Part shown: positions 1 through 4,709 of the stretch, piece after piece | Layout of the letters: every line of letters begins with the position of its first letter | Numbering within the stretch: the first letter of the stretch is position 1 | NCBI GenBank assembly: GCA_938030645.1 | Contig: CALHHQ010000174.1 | Location: forward strand, 1-5,356 | Length of the DNA stretch: 5,356 nucleotides | Direction of reading: 5' to 3' | Source of the DNA: an uncultured Rhizobiaceae group bacterium | GTDB taxonomy: Bacteria; Pseudomonadota; Alphaproteobacteria; Rhizobiales; Rhizobiaceae | Translations under genes and position numbers: made by a program | The notes under the pieces: generated by a model | What the model was told of the DNA's origin: nothing | Databases searched by the model: none | The model's input: the letters and a program-made list of their open reading frames with translations, nothing else

Positions 1-446
1 GACACTGCGCCAGAAGCACCAATCACTGGCACAGCGCTTTGGGAATGGAATATGTAATGGGCTGCAGCTCCAGCCACGGCCGCCAGCATGAAAAAAACTA
101 GGAACCGAACGGGTGGAAAGCGCCGAGCAACGGCAGAACCAAAAGCTGCGAGCCATACACAGTTGATGGCTAAATGGGTCCAATCACCATGCAAAAAACT
201 GTGTGTGATTGGACTCCAAAACCGTGCATTGGGAACTGGCAATTCTGCAACGTTGTAAGTGTAAGCCAGCGGAATAAATGAGAACATTTCATAGATTGGA
301 ACCAAATTACGTTCACCTATGACCCAGACCACAAGCGCATGGGTCGCAACCAATACAGCAATCAACAAAACGATGATCGTTGGCATGTTGAATATTGGCG
401 GGTTTGGTTCGGGTTCAACCTCATTCATGAATTGATCAGATGACAC
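1..446 (-). CDS. Rhomboid family intramembrane serine protease, N-terminal part (cut by window edge)
   Basis: Rhomboids are multi-pass membrane proteases that cleave substrates within the lipid bilayer using a Ser-His dyad. The visible 148 residues contain a hydrophobic first helix (about 22-43), the loop/helix-2 sequence THSFLHGDWTHLAIN with the family HxxxN motif (H91, N95), another hydrophobic segment (about 115-132), and GASGA, whose serine (S145) is the nucleophile. The sequence stops three residues later at the window edge, so the later helices and catalytic histidine are unseen. The start is uncertain. I chose GTG at 444-446 because AAGGG (454-458) lies 7 bases upstream. ATG at 426-428 has no ribosome-binding site. 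ATG at 513-515 would add 23 basic residues and lies directly after a terminator. The gene follows the candidate RNA at 527-700 on the same strand. Family assignment is firm; substrate unknown. Confidence 0.9.
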   Translation of the reverse strand, partial: MSSDQFMNEVEPEPNPPIFNMPTIIVLLIAVLVATHALVVWVIGERNLVPIYEMFSFIPLAYTYNVAELPVPNARFWSPITHSFLHGDWTHLAINCVWLAAFGSAVARRFPPVRFLVFFMLAAVAGAAAHYIFHSQSAVPVIGASGAV

Positions 447-526
447 TTTGCTACCCTTGGGTCCGAACTTGCTTTTCACTACACCACAGCTTTTGCGGTG
501 GCGAGATGAAGACATGAATTCTGGTC

Positions 527-557
527 AAAAAAAAGCCCGATGCTCAAAGCACCGGGC
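527..557 (-). terminator. Intrinsic terminator (minus strand)
   Basis: Read on the minus strand, a 9-bp stem (GCCCGGUGC with GCAUCGGGC, one G-U pair) closes a 5-base UUUGA loop and is followed directly by eight U residues. It is a textbook Rho-independent terminator. It lies between the candidate RNA upstream and the rhomboid gene downstream, so it probably ends an independent short transcript. On the plus strand the hairpin is followed by only a weak T-poor sequence, so it should work mainly in one direction. Confidence 0.85.
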
Positions 558-561
558 TGTT

Positions 562-586
562 TGGTCGGCCCCACTTCCCCATCCCC
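562..586 (+). repeat. C-rich intergenic repeat, copy 1
   Basis: TGGTCG, one spacer base, then the 18-base motif CCCCACTTCCCCATCCCC (569-586). The motif matches 17 of 18 bases at 3292-3309 in the same orientation, and TGGTCG also precedes that copy. In this copy the C-rich strand is opposite to the terminated candidate RNA, which therefore carries the G-rich form. Confidence 0.6.
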
Positions 587-728
587 TGATGGTATTTGAA
601 GCGCCAAGTATAAGTTTTGCAGACCAGCTATGCTGTTAGCGATCTGCGGGTTCGCTGGAGTTTCGGGACTAATCGAACCTCCGTGGAGTTCCCCTGTTAA
701 ATGACAGAATTGCATTTGCCCTGCAATC

Positions 729-743
729 CTAACCGCTTGTTAA
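729..743 (-). promoter_or_regulatory. Possible CtrA-type box upstream of the candidate RNA
   Basis: On the minus strand TTAA-N7-TTAG (TTAACAAGCGGTTAG) matches 7 of 8 fixed bases of the alphaproteobacterial CtrA site TTAA-N7-TTAA. A TTGACG hexamer (759-754) lies just upstream, but I see no good -10 at the right distance. The site is about 30-40 bases before the presumed RNA start, where an activator would sit. Such short motifs occur by chance, so this is only suggestive. Confidence 0.25.
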
Positions 744-862
744 GGTTAATTTCCGTCAACCTTTTCCAACCTGCCCATTTGCTGTGGTTGAATTTCCCAA
801 ACAATGGCCGTCACCCTGACGAACTGGCACATTGTCTGCAGTGCTAAGGGTGAGAGAAACAA

Positions 863-890
863 TTGAACTCAAAAAGTGTCTCAATATGGG
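863..890 (+). promoter_or_regulatory. Weak candidate promoter for the PAS_5-PilZ genes
   Basis: TTGAAC (863-868), a 16-base spacer and TATGGG (885-890) lie about 36 bases before the PAS_5 start. The -35 is fair and the -10 is poor. From 701 to 925 I see nothing else firm besides the CtrA-like site and a short inverted repeat TTGCA-N7-TGCAA (710-726). Confidence 0.22.
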
Positions 891-925
891 ATGCGCATTG
901 GGTTTTGGGCACGGCAGGCAGGTAA

Positions 926-1627
926 ATGCGTCAAAACAAAACGAAAAAGATGCTTTCATATTGGATGGAACTCTTTCAAGCAGCGCAGGCGAAAAGCTCT
1001 GGGCGCGGTGAAATCGTCTGGCCGGAGCGCAGTGATGTGCATCCAGCAAGATGCAGAGACATTCTCGGCGATATGTTCATTTTGGAAAACAAACACGACC
1101 AACTGGTTTATAGGCTCGCGGGAACAAAGCTGTGCAGCATGTTTGGTAAAGAAATGAAGCAAATGCAGTTCAATGCCCCCTACTCTGGAACTGATCGTCG
1201 GTCAGCTGAGGATTGGGTCAATCGCATTGGCGAAGAAGACTATGTGGTGGTGATCAGTTCATTTGGACTCACCGAAAAAGGCGAACGCGTTAATTTAGAG
1301 ACTTTGCTTCTGCCACTGACCCACAATGGCATGCGTGGAAGCCGAATTTTGGGCATCACCAGCCCAGGCGACACACCCTATTGGTTGGGCACAGACCCTG
1401 TAGTTGAACAAGTGATCCGCAGCGTACGCGTTTTACGCCCATGGGAAGAAGACACCTATCTATCCAATTGGCCGTTTAAAAAGCCTGCCCAATCTAGCGA
1501 ACTGGAAAGACGCGCCAATTTGGAAGCACCTGCTCTTTATGCAGAAACCAAGCCGCGCGTGAACAACCAACCGGATGCGCGACGTGTGGCTCACCTAACT
1601 GTTTTACAGGGCGGTCGAGAAAACTAG
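926..1627 (+). CDS. PAS domain-containing protein (PAS_5 / DUF1457 family)
   Basis: A 233-residue soluble protein. PAS domains sense ligands or redox state or mediate protein contacts; the ligand of this family is not known to me. The family pattern is clear: YWMEL near the start (residues 12-16), the core MFILENKHDQLVYRLAGTKLC (50-70) leading into SMFGKEMK, and the second half LLLPLTHNGMRGSRILGITSP (127-147). There is no signal peptide, membrane segment or attached output domain, so it would act as a stand-alone sensor or partner. The C-terminal 50 or so residues are charged and look disordered. The ATG start gives the expected N-terminus; the ribosome site is weak (GGCAGG-like, very close). 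It is followed 16 bases later by the PilZ gene on the same strand, suggesting cotranscription. Related alphaproteobacteria carry this pairing. Confidence 0.88.
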   Translation: MRQNKTKKMLSYWMELFQAAQAKSSGRGEIVWPERSDVHPARCRDILGDMFILENKHDQLVYRLAGTKLCSMFGKEMKQMQFNAPYSGTDRRSAEDWVNRIGEEDYVVVISSFGLTEKGERVNLETLLLPLTHNGMRGSRILGITSPGDTPYWLGTDPVVEQVIRSVRVLRPWEEDTYLSNWPFKKPAQSSELERRANLEAPALYAETKPRVNNQPDARRVAHLTVLQGGREN

Positions 1628-1643
1628 CCTTCGAAATCCGTGG

Positions 1644-2360
1644 TTGCATATCAATATACAGTCCAAACCAGTCAATACTGACACTTTATTAACTATAACA
1701 ACGCTACTGTTGGGGCTTGATAACGTTTTTTCGTTCCCCAATACACAAGCAGATTCGACTTTGGATACCATTCATCAACCATCATCGGGCCCCGAGAGAC
1801 GCACTTACGAGCGCGCGCTCGTGTCTGTGTTTGGTCGTTGTTTGTTGCCAAACAAGTTAGAAATCCCCTGCCAGGCCATAAACATGTCGCCAGGTGACGT
1901 AGGTCTTGTTGCAGCACATCTGCCGATGATCAAGGATCATGTGATCATCTATCTAGATCACGTAGGCCGTATAGAGGGCAATGTGACCCGCCTTTATGAT
2001 GGCGGGTTTGCGATGACAATCAATTGCACACCTCGCAAACGCGAGAAGCTTGCTGCAAGTGTTGAATGGCTGAAAGCGCACAGCGAGTTCGGCGATCAGG
2101 AACATAGACGCCATGAACGCATTGAACCTGCCAACAAAAACACTGAGATCAGACTCGAAGATGGACGCTGCTACCCCGTTGAAATAATTGATATTTCCAT
2201 CTCAGGCGCAGCTTTGGAAACCGATGTAAAACCAGCACTTGGATCTTTCGTAACATTCTCGGGTCTTAACGGAAAAGTGGTTCGCCACTTTGCAGAAGGC
2301 ATCGCGGTTGAATTCGACATCTTGGCAGAGCACGGTCTTATCAAAGGGCGGTTCGGCTAA
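1644..2360 (+). CDS. Tandem double PilZ-domain protein (putative cyclic-di-GMP receptor)
   Basis: PilZ domains bind cyclic di-GMP through RxxxR and (D/N)xSxxG motifs and pass the signal to motility, surface polysaccharide or envelope processes. Two domains are visible in 238 residues. Domain 1 (about 51-143) has R53xxxR57 and NMSPGDVG, where the usual glycine after N80xS82xx is Asp85. Domain 2 (about 154-226) has a complete R155xxxR159 and D183xS185xxG188. The first domain may therefore bind weakly or serve in dimerisation, while the second looks competent. The N-terminus is doubtful: no ATG or GTG exists before domain 1. The longest frame uses TTG at 1644 without a ribosome site and includes an odd hydrophobic stretch (15-25). 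TTG at 1761 would give a start (MDTIHQ) nearer the domain. It lies 16 bases after the PAS_5 stop, and I see no terminator after it. Confidence 0.88.
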   Translation: MHINIQSKPVNTDTLLTITTLLLGLDNVFSFPNTQADSTLDTIHQPSSGPERRTYERALVSVFGRCLLPNKLEIPCQAINMSPGDVGLVAAHLPMIKDHVIIYLDHVGRIEGNVTRLYDGGFAMTINCTPRKREKLAASVEWLKAHSEFGDQEHRRHERIEPANKNTEIRLEDGRCYPVEIIDISISGAALETDVKPALGSFVTFSGLNGKVVRHFAEGIAVEFDILAEHGLIKGRFG

Positions 2361-2567
2361 CTCCTCGCCCAACCCTCGATACAATACCCCTTAGAATTTT
2401 CATCGACTTCTGATCCGTTCCGCGCACGCGTTCATCAAAAGCGTCTTCCTTCGATGGGTTTTCTAAAACGCCATCAGTTGCGTCACCGATAACCCCGACA
2501 CCAAACTTGAATGGTTAATCAGGTGCGACCAATCGATAAAATTTGAATCAATTTTGGCGAAAATGCG

Positions 2568-2606
2568 TGTAAAATCTGAGCGTTAAATCCAACTGCCTGT
2601 AAAATC
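2568..2606 (+). promoter_or_regulatory. Direct repeat TGTAAAATC spaced 30 bases in the peptidase upstream region
   Basis: TGTAAAATC occurs at 2568-2576 and 2598-2606, exactly 30 bases apart (about three helical turns), with a weaker GTTAAATCC midway at 2582-2590. Same-face spacing suits a regulator binding site. Each copy also contains TAAAAT, a possible -10, but no good -35 sits 16-18 bases before either one. The function is open. Confidence 0.25.
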
Positions 2607-2633
2607 GTGTCTGGCACTTTGGCTCCCATGGAC

Positions 2634-2638
2634 GGGAG
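2634..2638 (+). promoter_or_regulatory. Ribosome-binding site deciding the peptidase start
   Basis: GGGAG at 2634-2638 lies 7 bases before ATG 2646-2648. This supports that start over GTG 2607 or ATG 2628, either of which would put extra hydrophilic residues in front of the signal peptide. Confidence 0.7.
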
Positions 2639-2645
2639 ACCAAAA

Positions 2646-3245
2646 ATGAAAACGATTAAAAACACGATCATGGCAGCGACCATGTTATTCACTGGGGCGC
2701 TGACAGCATCAAATGCATTTGCATCCACAAGTCACATGAAGACCACAGGCCTGACAACTCAGCCTATCGGTCATGCAATGTTTTGTGAGCAATATGCGCA
2801 AGAGTGTAAAATTCGCAACAAATCACAAAAAGCACCAAAGTTGACGCGTAAGGGTTGGAAAGACCTGTTGGAAATCAACCATTTCGCCAACACCAATGTG
2901 GCTCCGGTCACAGACCAAGAAGCTTATGGCGTCGAAGAGCATTGGACGTATCCAAAAAGCTACGGCGATTGCGAAGACTATGTATTGCTGAAACGCTACA
3001 TGTTAATGCAACGTGGCTGGCCAGCTTCAAGCCTGCTGATCACAGTCGTAAAACAGCCAAATGGTGAAGGCCATGCTGTTCTCACAGTTCGTACAGACCG
3101 TGCCGACTATGTGCTCGATAACCTTCAACCGCTGGTAAAGCAGTGGGATGAAACCCCTTATCAATATCTCAAGCGCCAATCGACCGCTCATACCGGTCGC
3201 TGGAGCAAGATCAACGATGGCCGCGCAATGGTGGCCAACTACTAA
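2646..3245 (+). CDS. Exported BTLCP transglutaminase-like cysteine peptidase (Peptidase_C93 / LapG-related)
   Basis: A 199-residue protein with a Sec signal peptide: basic MKTIKN, a hydrophobic core, and AFA as a likely cleavage site after residue 26, so it acts in the periplasm or outside. The mature part shows the papain/transglutaminase-like triad: C109 in YGDCEDY, H143 in EGHAVLTV and D158 in YVLDNL, with C-H-D spacings (34, 15) normal for the family. The D-C-E-D cluster resembles the calcium-binding site around the nucleophile of LapG. C47 and C54 could form a disulfide. The family includes LapG, the protease that releases large adhesins under c-di-GMP control, but many rhizobial members have no known substrate, and no LapD or adhesin gene is visible here. 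Start fixed by GGGAG at 2634-2638. A structured 3' region and terminator follow. Family certain; LapG-like role is inference. Confidence 0.92.
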   Translation: MKTIKNTIMAATMLFTGALTASNAFASTSHMKTTGLTTQPIGHAMFCEQYAQECKIRNKSQKAPKLTRKGWKDLLEINHFANTNVAPVTDQEAYGVEEHWTYPKSYGDCEDYVLLKRYMLMQRGWPASSLLITVVKQPNGEGHAVLTVRTDRADYVLDNLQPLVKQWDETPYQYLKRQSTAHTGRWSKINDGRAMVANY

Positions 3246-3282
3246 GAATTCGACGGAAACTTCCGACGTAACCGAATTGACC

Positions 3283-3309
3283 TGGTCGCGTCCCCACTTC
3301 CCCGTCCCC
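3283..3309 (+). repeat. C-rich intergenic repeat, copy 2
   Basis: TGGTCG, a 3-base spacer, then CCCCACTTCCCCGTCCCC (3292-3309), matching copy 1 (562-586) at 17 of 18 motif bases in the same orientation. Here the C-rich strand is the transcribed one and lies in the loop of a stem-loop. Confidence 0.6.
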
Positions 3310-3326
3310 ATCGAGGCCAGGTCATA

Positions 3327-3364
3327 GGGGTCAGTTTGCTTCTGCAAGCTGGCCCCATTTTTTT
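3327..3364 (+). terminator. Intrinsic terminator of the peptidase gene
   Basis: GGGGTCAGTTTGC pairs with GCAAGCTGGCCCC over 13 bp (two G-U pairs) around a TTCT loop, followed by ATTTTTTT. The T-tract runs into the stop codon of the convergent carbonic anhydrase gene (3363-3365). On the minus strand the same hairpin has no U-run after it, so it should stop plus-strand transcription only. Confidence 0.85.
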
Positions 3365-3902
3365 AAAGTTCCACCATTCCATCACGATGACGTTTTGCAT
3401 TCGCCACATAGTGCAGCGCAGAACCTTGCAGCATTTTGACAGCAGCATCATCCAATTGCCTGATCACTTTTCCCGGCGCACCGACCACCAATGAATTGTC
3501 AGGAATCTCTCGCCCTTCGGGAATGAGCGCATTAGCTCCGATCAGGCAATTCTTACCAATCACCGCTCCGTTGAGCACAGTTGCTCCCATGCCGACCAGC
3601 GAATTATCGCCAATAGTACAGCCATGAAGAATGGCTTTGTGCCCAATCGTACATCCTTGACCCACAGTCAGTGGAAATCCCATATCGGTATGCATCATCG
3701 TCATTTCTTGAACATTGGAGTTTCTGCCGATGGTGATACGTTCGTTATCTCCGCGCAAAACCGCGCCAAACCATATGTTCGCGTCATTCTCCAACACCAC
3801 ATCACCAATGATAATCGCCGTCGGAGCGACCCAGCAAGTGTTTGATAGCGTGGAACTGCCAGCCAAGTCTGGCTTTACACCGTCCAGTTGATAAATGGGC
3901 AT
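3363..3902 (-). CDS. Gamma-class carbonic anhydrase-like hexapeptide-repeat protein
   Basis: A 179-residue left-handed beta-helix protein of the YrdA/PaaY/CaiE type, which form trimers with zinc at subunit interfaces. Hexapeptide repeats run from about residue 25 to 125 (AIIIGDVVLE, ITIGRNSN, CTIGHKAILHG, CTIGDNS, AVIGKNC). All three zinc histidines are present: H71 (MMHTD), H88 and H93 (IGHKAILHG), together with R50 and D52 (LRGDN) and Q65, which match conserved active-site residues of Cam. Reversible CO2 hydration is thus possible, although many relatives show low or no activity. I chose ATG at 3902 because GGAGA (3912-3908) sits 5 bases upstream and MPIYQLDG matches the usual N-terminus; a TTG 12 bases earlier overlaps that ribosome site. 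It diverges from the membrane protein gene and converges on the peptidase gene. Confidence 0.92.
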   Translation of the reverse strand: MPIYQLDGVKPDLAGSSTLSNTCWVAPTAIIIGDVVLENDANIWFGAVLRGDNERITIGRNSNVQEMTMMHTDMGFPLTVGQGCTIGHKAILHGCTIGDNSLVGMGATVLNGAVIGKNCLIGANALIPEGREIPDNSLVVGAPGKVIRQLDDAAVKMLQGSALHYVANAKRHRDGMVEL

Positions 3903-3934
3903 GCCAGTCTCCAATGTGATTTCTATTCAAGTTC

Positions 3935-3964
3935 AGGTAGAACGTTGAGAGCGTGTTTGACAAG
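3935..3964 (-). promoter_or_regulatory. Candidate promoter for the gamma carbonic anhydrase gene
   Basis: On the minus strand CTTGTC (3964-3959), 18 bases and CTACCT (3940-3935) resemble the alphaproteobacterial CTTGAC-N17-CTATAT pattern with three mismatches. It would start transcription a little over 20 bases before the ATG. It overlaps the plus-strand candidate promoter. Confidence 0.35.
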
Positions 3965-3972
3965 AATACAAG
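3945..3972 (+). promoter_or_regulatory. Candidate promoter for the membrane-anchored hypothetical gene
   Basis: TTGAGA (3945-3950), 16 bases and TACAAG (3967-3972) would start transcription near 3979, about 14 bases before GTG 3993. This favours the GTG start, because upstream TTG starts would lie before or inside the promoter. An alternative perfect TTGACA (3957-3962) has no good -10 partner. Confidence 0.35.
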
Positions 3973-3992
3973 ATTCGCAAGGCCAGCCAAAA

Positions 3993-4685
3993 GTGCTATC
4001 TCAGTCTGCAAAACCCAAACAGAACAATAAACGCCTATGGATCATTGCCAGCATCGTTTTGTTGGTCGTCATTGCCATATTCTTCGCCATCAACGCATGG
4101 CTAAGCCATCAGATGAACAGAACAGAGTTCACATCGAGCACCGCTCCGTTGGAAATCGTGGTGGGCAATGATGTGTTTCGCATTCCCGCAAATCATGTAC
4201 GTTTTGAACACCAAAGAAATGCATCGGCTGTCGACCAACTCGATTTGGTGTTCCTGTTTCCTGATATCGCAGGATATTCATCGGCACAAAAAGCCAAGTT
4301 CAATGCAACTGGCAACAACAGTGAACTTGTTCATATCACTCTAAAAAAACGCAAACTGTCGTTTGATATGAGCAACCGGCTGACCCCGATCTACAAGCAG
4401 TTATTCGAAGGCCCCGCACAAAACGGCCCCGCAAACTTGACGCTCCAACCATTGCGCTCTGGTTCAGGCTACAATGGTGAAGTTTTGGCCATTGGCGACA
4501 CACCCCAGCAAAAATGGGTGGCCCGCTGTCAAACGGAAGAGAGCAATATGCGCCCTGTGTGCATCAGAGATGTGTTTGTTGGTCGCGAAACGTCAGCACT
4601 TTACAGCTTTCCGCTCCACATGTTGGAACACTGGGAAACTATTGAAAAAAAGACATTGGAATTTCTGAAAAACGCAAATTATTGA
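3993..4685 (+). CDS. Membrane-anchored conserved hypothetical protein
   Basis: Function unknown. The 230-residue product has a short basic cytoplasmic N-terminus (KQNNKR), one hydrophobic helix (about 14-36) and a periplasmic domain of about 190 residues. It resembles an uncharacterised rhizobial family I recall only by pattern: EIVVGNDVFRIPANHVRFE (54-72), LDLVFLFPDIAGYS (83-96), DMSNRLTPIY (125-134), GYNGEVLAI (159-167), VARC (176-179) and PVCIRDVFVG (188-197). C179 and C190 could form a disulfide. No catalytic motif is apparent. The start is chosen as GTG 3993, with AAGG 10 bases upstream and a fitting promoter; the longest frame would begin at TTG 3888 inside the divergent carbonic anhydrase gene. 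No ATG exists before the membrane helix. It ends 24 bases from the convergent DUF3126 gene with no clear terminator. Confidence 0.75.
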   Translation: MLSQSAKPKQNNKRLWIIASIVLLVVIAIFFAINAWLSHQMNRTEFTSSTAPLEIVVGNDVFRIPANHVRFEHQRNASAVDQLDLVFLFPDIAGYSSAQKAKFNATGNNSELVHITLKKRKLSFDMSNRLTPIYKQLFEGPAQNGPANLTLQPLRSGSGYNGEVLAIGDTPQQKWVARCQTEESNMRPVCIRDVFVGRETSALYSFPLHMLEHWETIEKKTLEFLKNANY

Positions 4686-4709
4686 GAAACTTACGCCGAC
4701 TATCAGACT

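Larger units (their letters stand above)
527..700 (-). ncRNA. Candidate structured small RNA, unidentified, ending at an intrinsic terminator
   Basis: No protein gene accounts for this terminator-ended stretch of roughly 170 bases, but it is rich in secondary structure. Going 5' to 3' on the minus strand: a hairpin at 682-657 (GGAGGTTCG with CGAAACTCC, one internal mismatch), a long hairpin at 647-619 (GCAGATCGCTA with TAGCTGGTCTGC, one bulge, 6-base loop), a G-rich segment GGGGATGGGGAAGTGGGG at 586-569, and the terminator. GGTTCG at 679-674 could instead pair perfectly with CGAACC at 654-649, giving two exclusive folds. I looked for 6S, SRP, RNase P and permuted two-piece tmRNA signatures and could not match any. 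A 78-codon minus-strand open frame (715-479) runs through the hairpins and terminator and is probably not translated. The 5' end is a guess. A long 5' leader is the main alternative. Confidence 0.45.
2361..2645. other. Intergenic region between the PilZ and peptidase genes
   Basis: The 285 bases hold no plausible full gene. No intrinsic terminator follows the PilZ gene; only a wide CATCGA/TCGATG pair (2400-2456) is visible. The promoter-proximal part (2540-2606) is A+T-rich and carries a repeated TGTAAAATC. On the minus strand a frame is open for 57 codons from 2514 to a stop at 2341-2343 and reads like protein (IGDATDGVLENPSKEDAFDE), but it has no usable start codon. It could be a gene remnant or chance. 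Confidence 0.5.
3247..3364 (+). ncRNA. Structured 3' region of the peptidase gene; candidate 3'UTR-derived small RNA
   Basis: Directly after the peptidase stop come three ordered stem-loops. The first pairs AATTCG (3247-3252) with CGAATT (3273-3278) around an inner CGGAA/TTCCG. The second pairs GACCTGG (3279-3285) with CCAGGTC (3317-3323), extended by TCG/CGA past a 2-base bulge, and presents a 23-base unpaired loop holding CCCCACTTCCCCGTCCCC. The third is the terminator. Small RNAs of alphaproteobacteria often use C-rich loops to bind ribosome sites, and many derive from 3'UTRs. I see no separate promoter, so release by processing would be needed. It may simply be a stable mRNA end. Confidence 0.4.

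Noticed and set aside
569..586. G-quadruplex on the minus strand of the repeat
   Set aside because: Each copy has only three GGGG runs, so a standard intramolecular quadruplex with a fourth run nearby is not supported.
527..700. Assignment of the structured region to 6S RNA, SRP RNA, RNase P RNA or permuted tmRNA
   Set aside because: None of the diagnostic sequences I know for these (SRP GGTCAGGTCCGGAAGG, RNase P conserved regions, a tmRNA tag reading frame and T-arm with CCA) is present. A 6S fold could not be built from the ends.
448..715. Open frames on both strands (448-639 plus, 715-479 minus) as small proteins
   Set aside because: They run through the terminator and hairpins, lack ribosome sites and have low-complexity unrelated translations. 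The minus frame is best explained by structured RNA.
2607..2645. Upstream GTG 2607 or ATG 2628 as the start of the cysteine peptidase
   Set aside because: They would add hydrophilic residues before the signal peptide, and the GGGAG ribosome site fits ATG 2646.
3888..3992. N-terminal extension of the membrane-anchored protein from TTG 3888
   Set aside because: It overlaps the carbonic anhydrase start and its ribosome site, includes the likely promoter, and adds residues with no family-like pattern.
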